Positions 16,912-25,446 of a DNA stretch of 64,000 bases are shown here, piece after piece. Location of the stretch: assembly GCF_020037025.1 (NCBI RefSeq), contig NZ_JAIQLH010000058.1, positions 1 to 64,000 on the forward strand, read 5' to 3'. The position numbers and the translations under genes are program-made. Position 1 is the first letter of the stretch. Each line of letters begins with the position of its first letter. The notes below the pieces were generated by a model. It saw only the letters and a list, made by a program, of their open reading frames with translations, made no database searches and had not been told where the DNA came from. The DNA is from Streptomyces huiliensis (GTDB taxonomy: Bacteria; Actinomycetota; Actinomycetes; Streptomycetales; Streptomycetaceae).

Positions 16912-17832
16912 GTGACGCGACGCCTGATGCTCCTCGACACCGCCTCCCTCTACTTCCGCGCCTACTTCGGCGTGCCGGAGTCGGTGCGCGCCCCCGACGG
17001 CACGCCCGTGAACGCGGTGCGCGGCCTGCTGGACTTCATCGCCCGCCTCGTCCAGGACCACCACCCGGACGACCTCGTGGCCTGCATGGACGAGGACTGG
17101 CGCCCACAGTGGCGAGTGGATCTGATCCCGTCCTACAAGGCGCACCGGGTAGCGGAGGAAGTGGCGGAGGGCACGGACGAGGAGGAGGTGCCGGACACCC
17201 TCTCCCCGCAGGTGCCGGTGATCGAGCAGGTGCTGGACGCGGTGGGCATCGCGCGCGTCGGCGCGCCGGGGTACGAGGCCGACGACGTGATCGGCACCCT
17301 CACCGCGCGGGCCGCGGGACCGGTGGACGTGGTCACCGGCGACCGGGACCTCTACCAGCTGGTCGACGACGCCCGCGGCGTACGCGTGCTGTACCCGGTG
17401 AAGGGCGTCGGCACGCTCCAGATGGTGGACGAGGCGGTACTGCGGGAGAAGTACGGGGTGGACGGCTCCGGCTACGCCGACCTGGCGCTGCTGCGCGGCG
17501 ACCCCAGCGACGGGCTGCCCGGCGTGCCGGGGGTCGGCGAGAAGACGGCGGCGAAGCTGCTGGCCTCGTACGGCGACCTGGCGGGCATCCTCGCGGCCGT
17601 CGACGATCCCGCGTCACGGCTGACCCCTGCGCAACGCCGGCGACTGGACGAGGCGCGCCCGTACCTGGCGGTGGCGCCGAAGGTGGTGCGGGTGGCGTCC
17701 GACGTGGCGCTGCCGCCGTTCGACGCGGCCCTGCCGGCGGCTCCGCGCGACGCGCGGGCGCTGGAGGTGCTGGCTCGGCGGTGGGGGTTGGGCGGATCCT
17801 TGCAGCGGCTGCTCTCGGCCCTTTCGGGGTAG
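16912..17832 (+). CDS. 5'-3' exonuclease (PolA N-terminal domain-like)
   Basis: Stand-alone 5' nuclease of 306 residues, matching the N-terminal domain of DNA polymerase I with no polymerase domain. Metal-binding acidic motifs are visible: LLDTASLYFR, CMDEDWRPQWR, GYEADDVIGTL and TGDRDLYQLVDD. The helix-hairpin-helix-like GVPGVGEKTAAKLL follows at about residues 202-215. Expected role: removal of RNA primers or flaps. GTG 16912 is the start. Free-standing paralogues are common in actinobacteria in addition to PolA. The stop codon is two bases before an iron box for the next gene. Confidence 0.9.
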   Translation: MTRRLMLLDTASLYFRAYFGVPESVRAPDGTPVNAVRGLLDFIARLVQDHHPDDLVACMDEDWRPQWRVDLIPSYKAHRVAEEVAEGTDEEEVPDTLSPQVPVIEQVLDAVGIARVGAPGYEADDVIGTLTARAAGPVDVVTGDRDLYQLVDDARGVRVLYPVKGVGTLQMVDEAVLREKYGVDGSGYADLALLRGDPSDGLPGVPGVGEKTAAKLLASYGDLAGILAAVDDPASRLTPAQRRRLDEARPYLAVAPKVVRVASDVALPPFDAALPAAPRDARALEVLARRWGLGGSLQRLLSALSG

Positions 17833-17834
17833 TG

Positions 17835-17853
17835 TTAGGTTAGGCATTCCTAA
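17835..17853 (+). promoter_or_regulatory. Iron box (DmdR1/IdeR operator)
   Basis: TTAGGTTAGGCATTCCTAA matches the 19-bp actinobacterial iron box (TTAGGTTAGSCTAACCTAA) with few changes. It lies 38-57 nt upstream of the siderophore-interacting protein gene, so that gene should be repressed by the iron-loaded DtxR-family regulator. It starts immediately after the exonuclease stop. Confidence 0.85.
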
Positions 17854-17891
17854 CTAAGATCAGCAGCCCGCGTGTTCAGGGAGACCGTCCA

Positions 17892-18761
17892 ATGGCAGAC
17901 CGCCCCGCCCCGAGGAAACGCCCGGTCCACCGGGCGCACGTCGTGCGCACCGAGCGCCTGACGCCGCACATGACGCGGGTGGTCCTGGGCGGTGAGGCCC
18001 TGGACGCGTTCGCGGCCGGCGCGTACACGGACCACTACATCAAGATCCTCTTCCCCTACGAGGGCGTCGCCTACCCGGAGCCCTTCGACATGGAGGCCGT
18101 CCGCCGGGACCTGCCGCGCGACCAGTGGCCCCGCACCCGCACGTACACGGTCCGCTCCTTCGACCGCCTCGCCCGCGAACTCGTCGTCGACTTCGTGGTC
18201 CACGGCGACGAGGGCCTGGCCGGCCCCTGGGCCGCGCGCGTCGAGCCGGGCACCGAGGTGCTGTTCATGGGCCCCGGCGGCGCCTACGCGCCCGACCCGG
18301 CGGCCGACTGGCACCTCCTCGCGGGCGACGAGAGTGCCCTGCCCGCCATCGCCGCCGCGCTGGAGCACCTCTCGGCCACCCGGCCCGACGCCACCGTCCG
18401 GGCGTTCGTCGAGATCGCCGACGCGGACGAGGAGCAGAAGCTCGACCTCGCCCCCGGCATCGAGGTCGTCTGGCTCCACCGCGGCACCGCCCCCGTCGGC
18501 GAGCTCCTGGTGACCGCCGTCCGCTCCCTCGACTTCCCGCCCGGTGACGTCCACGCCTTCGTCCACGGCGAGGCCGGCTTCGTCAAGGAGCTCCGCCGCT
18601 ACCTCCGCATGGACCGCGAGATCCCCCGCGAGCGCCTCTCCATCTCCGGCTACTGGCGCCGGGGCCACGACGAGGACGGCTGGCAGGCCTCGAAGCGGGA
18701 GTGGAACCAGCAGGTGGAGGCGGAGCAGGAGGGCGCACAGCTCAGCCCGTCCGGCGTCTGA
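17892..18761 (+). CDS. Siderophore-interacting protein (FAD-dependent ferric-siderophore reductase)
   Basis: SIP-family flavoprotein of 289 residues. RTYTVRSF (about residues 81-88) is the FAD-binding RxYT/S motif; HGDEGLAGPWA follows, and DESALPAIAAALE lies in the NAD(P)H-binding half. These enzymes reduce ferric siderophores in the cytosol to release iron. A clear iron box lies 38 nt upstream, so expression should rise in low iron. ATG 17892 has GGGAG upstream. The last codons (encoding LSPSGV) are formed by a copy of the extragenic repeat core, so the C-terminal tail appears to be repeat-derived. Confidence 0.93.
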   Translation: MADRPAPRKRPVHRAHVVRTERLTPHMTRVVLGGEALDAFAAGAYTDHYIKILFPYEGVAYPEPFDMEAVRRDLPRDQWPRTRTYTVRSFDRLARELVVDFVVHGDEGLAGPWAARVEPGTEVLFMGPGGAYAPDPAADWHLLAGDESALPAIAAALEHLSATRPDATVRAFVEIADADEEQKLDLAPGIEVVWLHRGTAPVGELLVTAVRSLDFPPGDVHAFVHGEAGFVKELRRYLRMDREIPRERLSISGYWRRGHDEDGWQASKREWNQQVEAEQEGAQLSPSGV

Positions 18762-18917
18762 GCCCCCCCCCGGCGCCCCCTCCCAGCCCGTCCGGCGCCT
18801 GAGGACAACCGGCGCCCCTCCCAGCCCGTCCGGCGTTTGAGGAGAACCGCGGAGCGCGGTTTCGGGGGCCATGGGGCGTCAGCCCCAGGAAACGGCGAAG
18901 GGGTGGGACCGGGGCGC
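18743..18917 (+). repeat. Extragenic palindromic repeat, locus 3 (three core copies)
   Basis: Three direct copies of the core lie at 18743-18762, 18784-18806 and 18822-18843, all in the same orientation, followed by the accessory hairpin (CCGCGGAGCGCGG) and the GGGGCGTCAGCCCC and GGGACCGGGGC segments to 18917. The first copy is inside the 3' end of the siderophore-interacting protein gene and provides its stop codon. Confidence 0.88.
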
Positions 18918-18966
18918 ACCCACCACGCCCCCTCCACCCACCACCCGGCGGGATAGGCTCAGCGCC

Positions 18967-19971
18967 ATGCGCCCCGCACGGATACCCCTGGCGAGCACGG
19001 CCGCCGTGACCCTCGCCCTGCTGGCGTCCGGCCCGGCGGCCGCCGCCCCCGCCGGCCCGGACACGCAGATCACCCACGCGGACCCCGCACCCCCCGGCGG
19101 CGACGTCGAGTTCGTCGTATCCCTCGACGACGCCACCGCCGAGCACGTCGACTCCGTGGTCGTCCGCTCCCCCGCCTTCACCTCCAAGATCACCGTGGTG
19201 AAGAAGGACTTCGGCCACAACAAGGCCGACGACACCACCCTGTCCGTACGCGGCCGGATCCGCTGCGACGCCCGCCCCGGCGATCACCCGGTGACCGTCC
19301 TCCTGAACGGCGAGGGGAAGCCCGCCGCCACCACACGGGTGACCGTGACCGGAGGGCGCACCGGCACCTGCGACGGCACCTCGCCCGCCCCGGCCGGACC
19401 CACCGCGCTGCGGCTCCGGCCCGGCGGCCGGGAGCCGCAGCGCGGCGACGAGGCCGTGTTCACCATCACCACCGACCGGGCCACCCTCGACGCGCACGAC
19501 GCGCTCGTCCTCCGCTCCCCCGCCTTCGTCACCCCCGTCAAGCGCCTGGCGAAGAACTTCAAGGAGGGCAAGGGCGAGGGCTGGTGGACGGACCTCGCGG
19601 GCATGGTGCGCTGCGACGTCCAGCCCGGCACCTACGCCGTGGACCTCGTGGCCGGCGGGGGCGACGAGGAGGAGGACTCGCCCCTGGAGTCGGTGAAGTT
19701 GACCGTCCCGAAGGCCATGGACCCGGCCAACCGCGACTTCTGCGCCGGCCCCCGCGCGTACAAGGAGATCGTCGACCGGACCAGCGAGACCGCCCCTGAC
19801 GGAGACGGATCCGACGGAGGCGACCAGGCGGGCGCGAGCGACAGCGACGGCCCGGGCACCGGCACGATCGTCGCCATCTCCTCCGCCGCGGCCCTGCTGG
19901 CGGCCTCGGTCACCTACTTCCTGGTCGGCCGCCGACGGCGGGCACGGAAGCGGCCCGACGAGTCCTGGTGA
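18967..19971 (+). CDS. Exported, C-terminally membrane-anchored protein with two repeated domains
   Basis: Protein of 334 residues, not recognised as a named family. It has a signal peptide (about 1-29), two homologous domains (about 35-140 and 145-260), a Ser/Asp/Gly-rich spacer, and a single C-terminal helix (TIVAISSAAALLAASVTYFL) with a basic RRRRARKR tail inside. Each domain contains an (S)VVVRSPAF or LVLRSPAF motif, a Lys-rich K(K/N)F segment and one Cys in a (R/M)xRCD segment, suggesting tandem beta-sandwiches on the outer face. ATG 18967 is the start. There is no LPXTG sortase signal. Function unknown. Confidence 0.8.
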   Translation: MRPARIPLASTAAVTLALLASGPAAAAPAGPDTQITHADPAPPGGDVEFVVSLDDATAEHVDSVVVRSPAFTSKITVVKKDFGHNKADDTTLSVRGRIRCDARPGDHPVTVLLNGEGKPAATTRVTVTGGRTGTCDGTSPAPAGPTALRLRPGGREPQRGDEAVFTITTDRATLDAHDALVLRSPAFVTPVKRLAKNFKEGKGEGWWTDLAGMVRCDVQPGTYAVDLVAGGGDEEEDSPLESVKLTVPKAMDPANRDFCAGPRAYKEIVDRTSETAPDGDGSDGGDQAGASDSDGPGTGTIVAISSAAALLAASVTYFLVGRRRRARKRPDESW

Positions 19972-20306
19972 GCCACACGTTCCCGCCCCCACCCGAGAGT
20001 CCGTACAACCGGCCCTGGAGCAGCAGGTTCTCGCGGCCGGTGGCCGTCGGGTCGGCGCCGGAGCGCTGGGCGACGACACCGATGGCGCGCCGTACGCGCT
20101 CGGGCCGGCGGAGGGCGTCGTGGCCGGCGACGGACGCGGTGCCGGTGTCGGGCCGGGCCAGGGTGGTGAGGATCTTGACGGTGGTGGACTTCCCGGCACC
20201 GTTGGGGCCGAGGAGCCCGAAGAAGGTGCCGGCCCGGGCGGTCAGGTCGAGCCCGTCCAGGGCGGTCACCCCGCCGGGGTAGGTCTTGGTCAGCCCGCGA
20301 TGTATC
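19972..20306 (-). pseudogene. Truncated DrrA-type ABC transporter ATPase remnant
   Basis: The minus strand reads LTKTYPGGVTALDGLDLTARAG, then GLLGPNGAGKSTTVKIL (Walker A) and VAQRSGADPTATGRENL (Q-loop region), ending at GRLYGLSGG. This is the first third of a DrrA/daunorubicin-type drug exporter ATPase. The homology begins without a proper start (AIHRGLTKTY follows VRRN) and stops where the neighbouring gene ends, so signature and Walker B are missing. It cannot be functional. The remains of a lost exporter, probably deleted when the two flanks were joined. Confidence 0.8.
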
Positions 20307-20324
20307 GCGTTTCGCCGGACGGCG

Positions 20325-20366
20325 GGAACGCGAGGACGTGGGAACGCGAGGACGTGGGAACGCGGG
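20325..20366. repeat. 16-bp tandem repeat, two full copies plus a partial
   Basis: GGAACGCGAGGACGTG occurs at 20325-20340 and 20341-20356, followed by a truncated GGAACGCGGG. It lies between the ABC remnant and the helicase terminator. Confidence 0.85.
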
Positions 20367-20391
20367 TCCGCAAGGACGCGGCAACGCGAAA

Positions 20392-20424
20392 GAGCCCGTC
20401 CCGGAAGACTTCCGGGACGGGCTC
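20392..20424 (-). terminator. Perfect hairpin, terminator of helY
   Basis: Two 16-bp arms (GAGCCCGTCCCGGAAG at 20392-20407 and its complement at 20409-20424) around one base. It lies 26 nt after the helicase stop on its strand. There is no T tract, as usual for Streptomyces hairpin terminators. Confidence 0.8.
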
Positions 20425-20450
20425 TCCGGCGGGAACCGGCGGCGCGGCTG

Positions 20451-23273
20451 TCACCCCACCGACGAGTAGGCCACCACCCCGCGCAGCAGCCCGTCGACCG
20501 CCTTGCGCGCGTTCCGCGCGACCGGGCTGCCGTGCGGCGCCGCGGCCGCGATCTGCCCGAGGACGTCGATCAGCTGCTTGGACCAGCGGACGAAGTCGCC
20601 GGCGGGCATCTCGATCTCCCGCAGCACCTCGTCCAGCCCGTGCCCGGACGCCCAGCGGTAGGCGGCCCAGGCGAACCCGAGGTCGGGCTCGCGCTGGCCC
20701 ACGCCCTCCGCCTGGTTGATCCGGTGCGCCTCCTCCAGCGCGTCCAGCCGGCCCCAGATGCGGACCATCTCGCCCAGCGCCGCCTTCGCCGCGCCGGAGG
20801 GCAGCTTGGGCGCCACCGCGTCGTCGCTCATCCGCGCCTCGTAGACCAGCGCGGACGCGCAGGCCGCCAGCTCGGCCGGGGCCAGGCCGTCCCAGACACC
20901 CTCGCGCAGGCACTCGGAGGCGAGCAGGTCCAGCTCACCGTAGAGCCGGGCCAGCCGCCGGCCGTGCTCGGTCACCTCTCCGTTCCGGAGGTAATCGAGC
21001 TCGGTCAGGAGTGCGCAGATCCGGTCGAAGGTCCGGGCGATGGTGTTCGTCCGGCCCTCGATCCGCCGCTCCAGCTGCCGGGTGTCCCGCAGCAGCCGGT
21101 GGTAGCGCTCGGCCCACCGGGCGTGGTCCTCGCGCTCGTCGCAGCCGTGGCACGGATGCGCCCGGAGCGCCGTCCGCAGCCGGGAGATCTCGGCGTCGTC
21201 GACCGCCGCCGACCGGCCCTTGCGGTGCCGCTCGGGCACGATGTGCCCGGCCTTGGTGCGCAGCGCCGACGCGAGGTCGCGCCGGGACTGCGGGCTCCGC
21301 GGGTTGAACGTGCGCGGGATGCGCATCCGCTCCAGCGGCTCGACGGGCACCGGGAAGTCGAGCGGCGCGAGCCGCTTGACCTGCCGTTCGGCGGTGAGCA
21401 CCAGCGGGCGCGGCCCGTCGTACGCGTCCCAGCCCCGGTGCCGGTCGGTACGGCCGGGCAGCCCGGGGTCCAGGACCAGGGCGAGCCCGGCGAACTTGCC
21501 GGTCGGGACGTGGATGACGTCGCCCGGCTTGAGCTTCTCCAGGGCGGCGGCAGCGGCGGCCCGGCGCTGGGCGGCGCCCTGCTTGGCCAGCTCGGTCTCC
21601 CGCTCCTTGAGTTCACGGCGCAGCCGCGCGTACTCCTCGAAGTCGCCGAGGTGGCAGGTGACCGCCTCGCGGTAGCCCGCGAGCCCCTCCTCGTTCTTCT
21701 GCACCTGACGCGAGATGCCGACGACCGAACGGTCCGCCTGGAACTGGGCGAACGAGGTCTCCAGCAGCTCCCGCGACCGGTGCCGGCCGAACTGGGAGAC
21801 GAGGTTGACCGCCATGTTGTACGACGGCTTGAAGCTCGACCGGAGCGGGTACGTGCGAGTACCGGCCAGGCCGGCGAGGGCGCCCGGGTCCATGCCTCGC
21901 TGCCAGAGCACGACCGCGTGCCCCTCGACGTCGATGCCCCGCCGGCCGGCCCGGCCGGTCAGCTGGGTGAACTCACCGGGGGTGATGTCCGCGTGCTGCT
22001 CGCCGTTCCACTTGACGAGCTTCTCCAGCACCACGGACCGGGCGGGCATGTTGATGCCCAGGGCCAGCGTCTCGGTGGCGAAGACCGCCTTGACCAGACC
22101 CTTGACGAAGAGCTCCTCCACGACCTCCTTGAAGGTCGGCAGCATGCCGGCGTGGTGCGCGGCGATGCCCCGCTCCAGCCCCTCCAGCCACTCGAAGTAG
22201 CCCAGGACGTGCAGGTCCTCGTCGGGGATCGCGGCCGTGCGCTCCTCGACGATCTCGCGCACCCGGCGCCGGGCGTCGTCGTCGTTCAGCCGCAGCCCGG
22301 CGTAGAGGCACTGCTGGACGGCGGACTCGCAGCCCGCGCGGCTGAAGATGAAGGTGATGGCGGGCAACAGGCCCTCGGCGTCCAGCCGCTCGATGACCTC
22401 GACCCGGCTGGGGGTCCAGATCCGGCTGCGCTGACGCCGCTCCCGCTCGCGGTCGGCCTCGCGCAGCATCTTGCCGCGGCGGCGGTCGCGGCCGAGCGGC
22501 CGGCTGTTCTCCATCCGGGCCAGCCGGACGAGGTCCGGGTTGACCTCCCGGCGCCCGGTGACGGGCGTGCCGTCCGGACCCGTCTTCTCTTCGAACAGGT
22601 CGTACATCCGCCGCCCGGCCAGCACGTGCTGCCACAACGGCACCGGCCGGTGCTCCGAGACGATCACCTCGGTGTCGCCGCGGACGGTGTCCAGCCAGTC
22701 GCCGAACTCCTCGGCGTTGGAGACGGTCGCCGACAGGGACACCAGCGTCACCGACTCCGGGAGGTGGATGATCACCTCTTCCCAGACGGCGCCGCGGAAG
22801 CGGTCGGAGAGGTAGTGCACCTCGTCCATGACCACGTGGCCCAGCCCGTTCAGGGCCTGCGAGCCGGCGTACAGCATGTTCCGCAGCACCTCGGTGGTCA
22901 TCACGAGCACCGGGGCGTCGGAGTTGACGCTGTTGTCACCGGTCAGCAGTCCGACCTTGGCGGCGCCGTAGCGCTTCACCAGGTCGTTGTACTTCTGGTT
23001 GGACAGCGCCTTGATGGGGGTGGTGTAGAAGCACTTGCGGCCCTCGCGGAGGGCCAAGTGGACGGCGAACTCGCCCACGATGGTCTTGCCGGAGCCGGTC
23101 GGCGCCGCGACCAGCACCCCCTTTCCGGCCTCCAGGGCCTTGCAGGCGTCGATCTGGAACGCGTCCAGCTCGAAGTCGTACATTTCGCGGAAGGAGGCCA
23201 GCGCGGTGGCCTGCTCCGCGGCGCGCCGCTTCGCCAGGGCATAGCGCTCAGCAGGGGACATGTCGTCGGTCAT
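20451..23273 (-). CDS. helY: DEAD/DEAH-box (Ski2/Mtr4-like) helicase HelY
   Basis: RNA/DNA helicase of 940 residues of the Ski2-like superfamily 2. Walker A is AAPTGSGKT at residues 56-64, DEVH at 150-153, then a long helicase C domain (QLTGRAGRRGIDVEGHAVV) and a C-terminal DSHCT-like region. The order pafB-pafC-tatA-tatC-helY is conserved from mycobacteria to Streptomyces, supporting the name. ATG 23273 is used; a longer in-frame start at 23336 lies in a palindromic repeat region, and ATG 23261 is also possible. Its physiological substrate is not known to me. A strong hairpin terminator follows. Confidence 0.9.
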   Translation of the reverse strand: MTDDMSPAERYALAKRRAAEQATALASFREMYDFELDAFQIDACKALEAGKGVLVAAPTGSGKTIVGEFAVHLALREGRKCFYTTPIKALSNQKYNDLVKRYGAAKVGLLTGDNSVNSDAPVLVMTTEVLRNMLYAGSQALNGLGHVVMDEVHYLSDRFRGAVWEEVIIHLPESVTLVSLSATVSNAEEFGDWLDTVRGDTEVIVSEHRPVPLWQHVLAGRRMYDLFEEKTGPDGTPVTGRREVNPDLVRLARMENSRPLGRDRRRGKMLREADRERERRQRSRIWTPSRVEVIERLDAEGLLPAITFIFSRAGCESAVQQCLYAGLRLNDDDARRRVREIVEERTAAIPDEDLHVLGYFEWLEGLERGIAAHHAGMLPTFKEVVEELFVKGLVKAVFATETLALGINMPARSVVLEKLVKWNGEQHADITPGEFTQLTGRAGRRGIDVEGHAVVLWQRGMDPGALAGLAGTRTYPLRSSFKPSYNMAVNLVSQFGRHRSRELLETSFAQFQADRSVVGISRQVQKNEEGLAGYREAVTCHLGDFEEYARLRRELKERETELAKQGAAQRRAAAAAALEKLKPGDVIHVPTGKFAGLALVLDPGLPGRTDRHRGWDAYDGPRPLVLTAERQVKRLAPLDFPVPVEPLERMRIPRTFNPRSPQSRRDLASALRTKAGHIVPERHRKGRSAAVDDAEISRLRTALRAHPCHGCDEREDHARWAERYHRLLRDTRQLERRIEGRTNTIARTFDRICALLTELDYLRNGEVTEHGRRLARLYGELDLLASECLREGVWDGLAPAELAACASALVYEARMSDDAVAPKLPSGAAKAALGEMVRIWGRLDALEEAHRINQAEGVGQREPDLGFAWAAYRWASGHGLDEVLREIEMPAGDFVRWSKQLIDVLGQIAAAAPHGSPVARNARKAVDGLLRGVVAYSSVG

Positions 23274-23335
23274 CTTGTCTACGAGCCTACCGGGCGGGTC
23301 GGACAGGCACGCGATCTTTACTGGCTCAGGCACCA

Positions 23336-23445
23336 CCCAGCCCGTCCGGCGTTTGTGGACAACCGCGCGGAGCGCGGTTTCGGGGTCTGGGGCGCAGCCC
23401 CAGGAATCGGCGAAGTGGGGGTGCCCCCTCTGGGGGAGGGGCTGG
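23336..23445 (-). repeat. Extragenic palindromic repeat, locus 4
   Basis: A core copy (CCCGTCCGGCGTTTGTGGAC, one change) at 23341-23360 is followed by the AACCGCGCGGAGCGCGGTTT hairpin, GTCTGGGGCGCAGCCCCAG and a modified end. It fills the space between the diacylglycerol kinase stop (23448) and the helicase start. Confidence 0.88.
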
Positions 23446-23447
23446 GG

Positions 23448-24347
23448 CTACCCCCGAACCCCCAACACCCGCACCGCACCCCGCACCGTCTGCGCCACCA
23501 CCGGCAGCGCCCCCACCCGCTCCCCATCCGCATACGCCGTCACATCAGCCGCCGCCAGCGAAACCCGCGCCGCCCGAAACACCCGCACCCGAGGATGCGA
23601 AAGATGCGTCCCCCGATAAACACGGGGGAACACCCGCAAAAGCTCCCCCCGCCCACAAGCCCCCACCACCGTCACATCGAACAGCCCGTCGTCCATCCGC
23701 GCGTCCCCGCAGATCCGCATGCCGCCCCCGTACGACCCGCCGTTCCCCACGGCGACGAGCGTCGCCTCCACAAGCCGCTCCGGCCCGTCGTCGAGCCGCA
23801 TCCGATACGGGATCGGGCGCAGCGCGGCCAGTTCGGCGAGCAGGGCGAGGTCGTAGCGGAACCGCCCGGAGGGGAACCGCATCCGGTTGCCGCGGTCGTT
23901 GACGCGCGAGTCGAAGCCGGAGGCGAGCACGGTCCCGAAGTACGGACCGCCGACGATCCGGCCCAGGTCACGCGGGACGCCGCCGTCCCCCTTCAGCGAC
24001 CCGGCGATGAGCCGCGCCGCCGCCTCCGGGGCCCGGACGGGCAGCCCGTTGGCGCGGGCGTAGTCGTCGCCCGTCCCGACGGCGACGACGCCGAGCGGGG
24101 TCGGCGTGCCGGCGACGGCCTGCAGCGCGAGCGACACCATCCCGTCCCCGCCCACGGCGATCAGCGCGCCGGTGCCACCGGCGACCGCCTCCCGGGCCCG
24201 CCGCAGCGCGTCGGCCGCGTCCGCGCCCACGACGGTACGGACGGAGTGCCCGGCCGCGCGCAGCACCCGGGCCGCGGGCTGCGCGGCGCGGGCGCCACGG
24301 CCACGGCCGGCCGCCGGATTGACGAAGAGCGTGATGTCGCTGGTCAC
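23448..24347 (-). CDS. Diacylglycerol kinase family lipid kinase
   Basis: Lipid kinase of 299 residues, the family's usual length. The nucleotide-binding glycine motif GGDGMVS, VNPAAGRG at the N terminus and GTGDDYARA (the GTGNDFAR-type motif) are clear. DagK/YegS-like enzymes phosphorylate diacylglycerol or related lipids at the membrane and recycle it to phosphatidate. GTG 24347 is the start. It lies between tatC and helY on the same strand, with a tatC terminator hairpin upstream, so it may have its own promoter. Confidence 0.88.
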   Translation of the reverse strand: MTSDITLFVNPAAGRGRGARAAQPAARVLRAAGHSVRTVVGADAADALRRAREAVAGGTGALIAVGGDGMVSLALQAVAGTPTPLGVVAVGTGDDYARANGLPVRAPEAAARLIAGSLKGDGGVPRDLGRIVGGPYFGTVLASGFDSRVNDRGNRMRFPSGRFRYDLALLAELAALRPIPYRMRLDDGPERLVEATLVAVGNGGSYGGGMRICGDARMDDGLFDVTVVGACGRGELLRVFPRVYRGTHLSHPRVRVFRAARVSLAAADVTAYADGERVGALPVVAQTVRGAVRVLGVRG

Positions 24348-24365
24348 GCGCGGACCCTACGCGAA

Positions 24366-24396
24366 GGGGCGGCAGCCGTATACCGGCTGCCGCCCC
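24366..24396 (-). terminator. Terminator of tatC
   Basis: 13-bp perfect arms (GGGGCGGCAGCCG and its complement) around TATAC, 18 nt downstream of the tatC stop codon on the minus strand. Confidence 0.8.
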
Positions 24397-24414
24397 GAAG
24401 AACGCGGATCAGGA

Positions 24415-25380
24415 TCAGGTGAAGTCGTCGAACCCGTTCCGTCGCACGGGCTGCCCGTTGTGCCCGTCACGACCCGACCGGTCCGCGGCGGCCAGCGGCT
24501 CCACGTCGCCGACCGACTGCGGGGTGAGGTCCAGGGGCGCCGCCTCGTCGTCGTCGAGGAGACGGTCCGGGTTGGCCCGGCCCCTGCGCTTGTCGTTGAG
24601 CAGGGCGATGCCGACGGCGATGAAGTACAGCGCGACGATCGGCCCGGCCAGCATGAACATCGAGTACGGGTCGACGGTCGGCGTCGCCACAGCCGCGAAG
24701 ACCGTGACGCCCATGATCATGCCGCGCCACCAGCCCAGCATCCGGCGACCGGTGAGAACCCCGCCGAAGTTGAGCAGCATGAGCAGCAGCGGCAGCTCGA
24801 AGGAGAGGCCGAAGACGATGATCAGCCGCATGATCAGGTCGAGGAGGTCGTCCAGCGGCACGAGGTTGGTGACCCCGTCCGGTGTGAACTCGATCAGGAC
24901 CTCGGCGGCCGTGGGCATGATCGTGTACGCGAACCAGGCACCCGCGGCGAAGAGCGGCACACCCGCCGAAACGAAGCTGAGCGCGTACTTCTTCTCGTGG
25001 CGGTGCAGACCCGGTGCCAGGAAGGCCCAGAGCTGGTAGAGCCACACCGGGCTGGACAGCACCAGACCGGAGACCATGGCCACCTTCATCGACAGGGCGA
25101 AGGGCCCGGTCAGCCCCGACATCGTGAGGGTGCCGCACTTGGTCTTGGTGCCGGACTTGGCCTCCAGGAGCTCCCTGACGGGGACCTTGCAGCCGATGGA
25201 CTGCTGGATCGGGTGCTGGAACACCTCGATGATCTCGCGGTAGTAAATGAACGAGACGATCGAGACGATCACGATCGCGATGACCGACTTCGCCAACCGG
25301 TTGCGCAGCTCACGAAGGTGCTCCGCGAGCGGCATCCGCCCCTCGGGATCCTTCTCCTTCTTGCGGGCAGGCTTGAGCAA
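24415..25380 (-). CDS. tatC: Sec-independent protein translocase TatC
   Basis: TatC of 321 residues with six predicted membrane helices; MPLAEHLRELRNRLAKSV at the N terminus is the conserved TatC signature and binds twin-arginine signal peptides. TatC forms the receptor complex; TatA (next gene upstream) forms the pore. It has a hydrophilic C-terminal tail of about 60 residues. The most likely start is TTG 25380 (preceded by GGGACG); no in-frame ATG or GTG fits before ATG 25335, which would remove 15 residues. Confidence 0.95.
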   Translation of the reverse strand: MLKPARKKEKDPEGRMPLAEHLRELRNRLAKSVIAIVIVSIVSFIYYREIIEVFQHPIQQSIGCKVPVRELLEAKSGTKTKCGTLTMSGLTGPFALSMKVAMVSGLVLSSPVWLYQLWAFLAPGLHRHEKKYALSFVSAGVPLFAAGAWFAYTIMPTAAEVLIEFTPDGVTNLVPLDDLLDLIMRLIIVFGLSFELPLLLMLLNFGGVLTGRRMLGWWRGMIMGVTVFAAVATPTVDPYSMFMLAGPIVALYFIAVGIALLNDKRRGRANPDRLLDDDEAAPLDLTPQSVGDVEPLAAADRSGRDGHNGQPVRRNGFDDFT

Positions 25381-25446
25381 CCCACGTCCCTATCTCGTGC
25401 GGCGGACGGTCGCCTACCCGGCGGCCGCCCCAGTCGTCCTCGGTCG

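Noticed and set aside
20286..24422. Plus-strand frame of 1378 codons
   Set aside because: Antisense to helY and the lipid kinase, whose minus-strand products have intact motifs; the antisense product has no recognisable domain.
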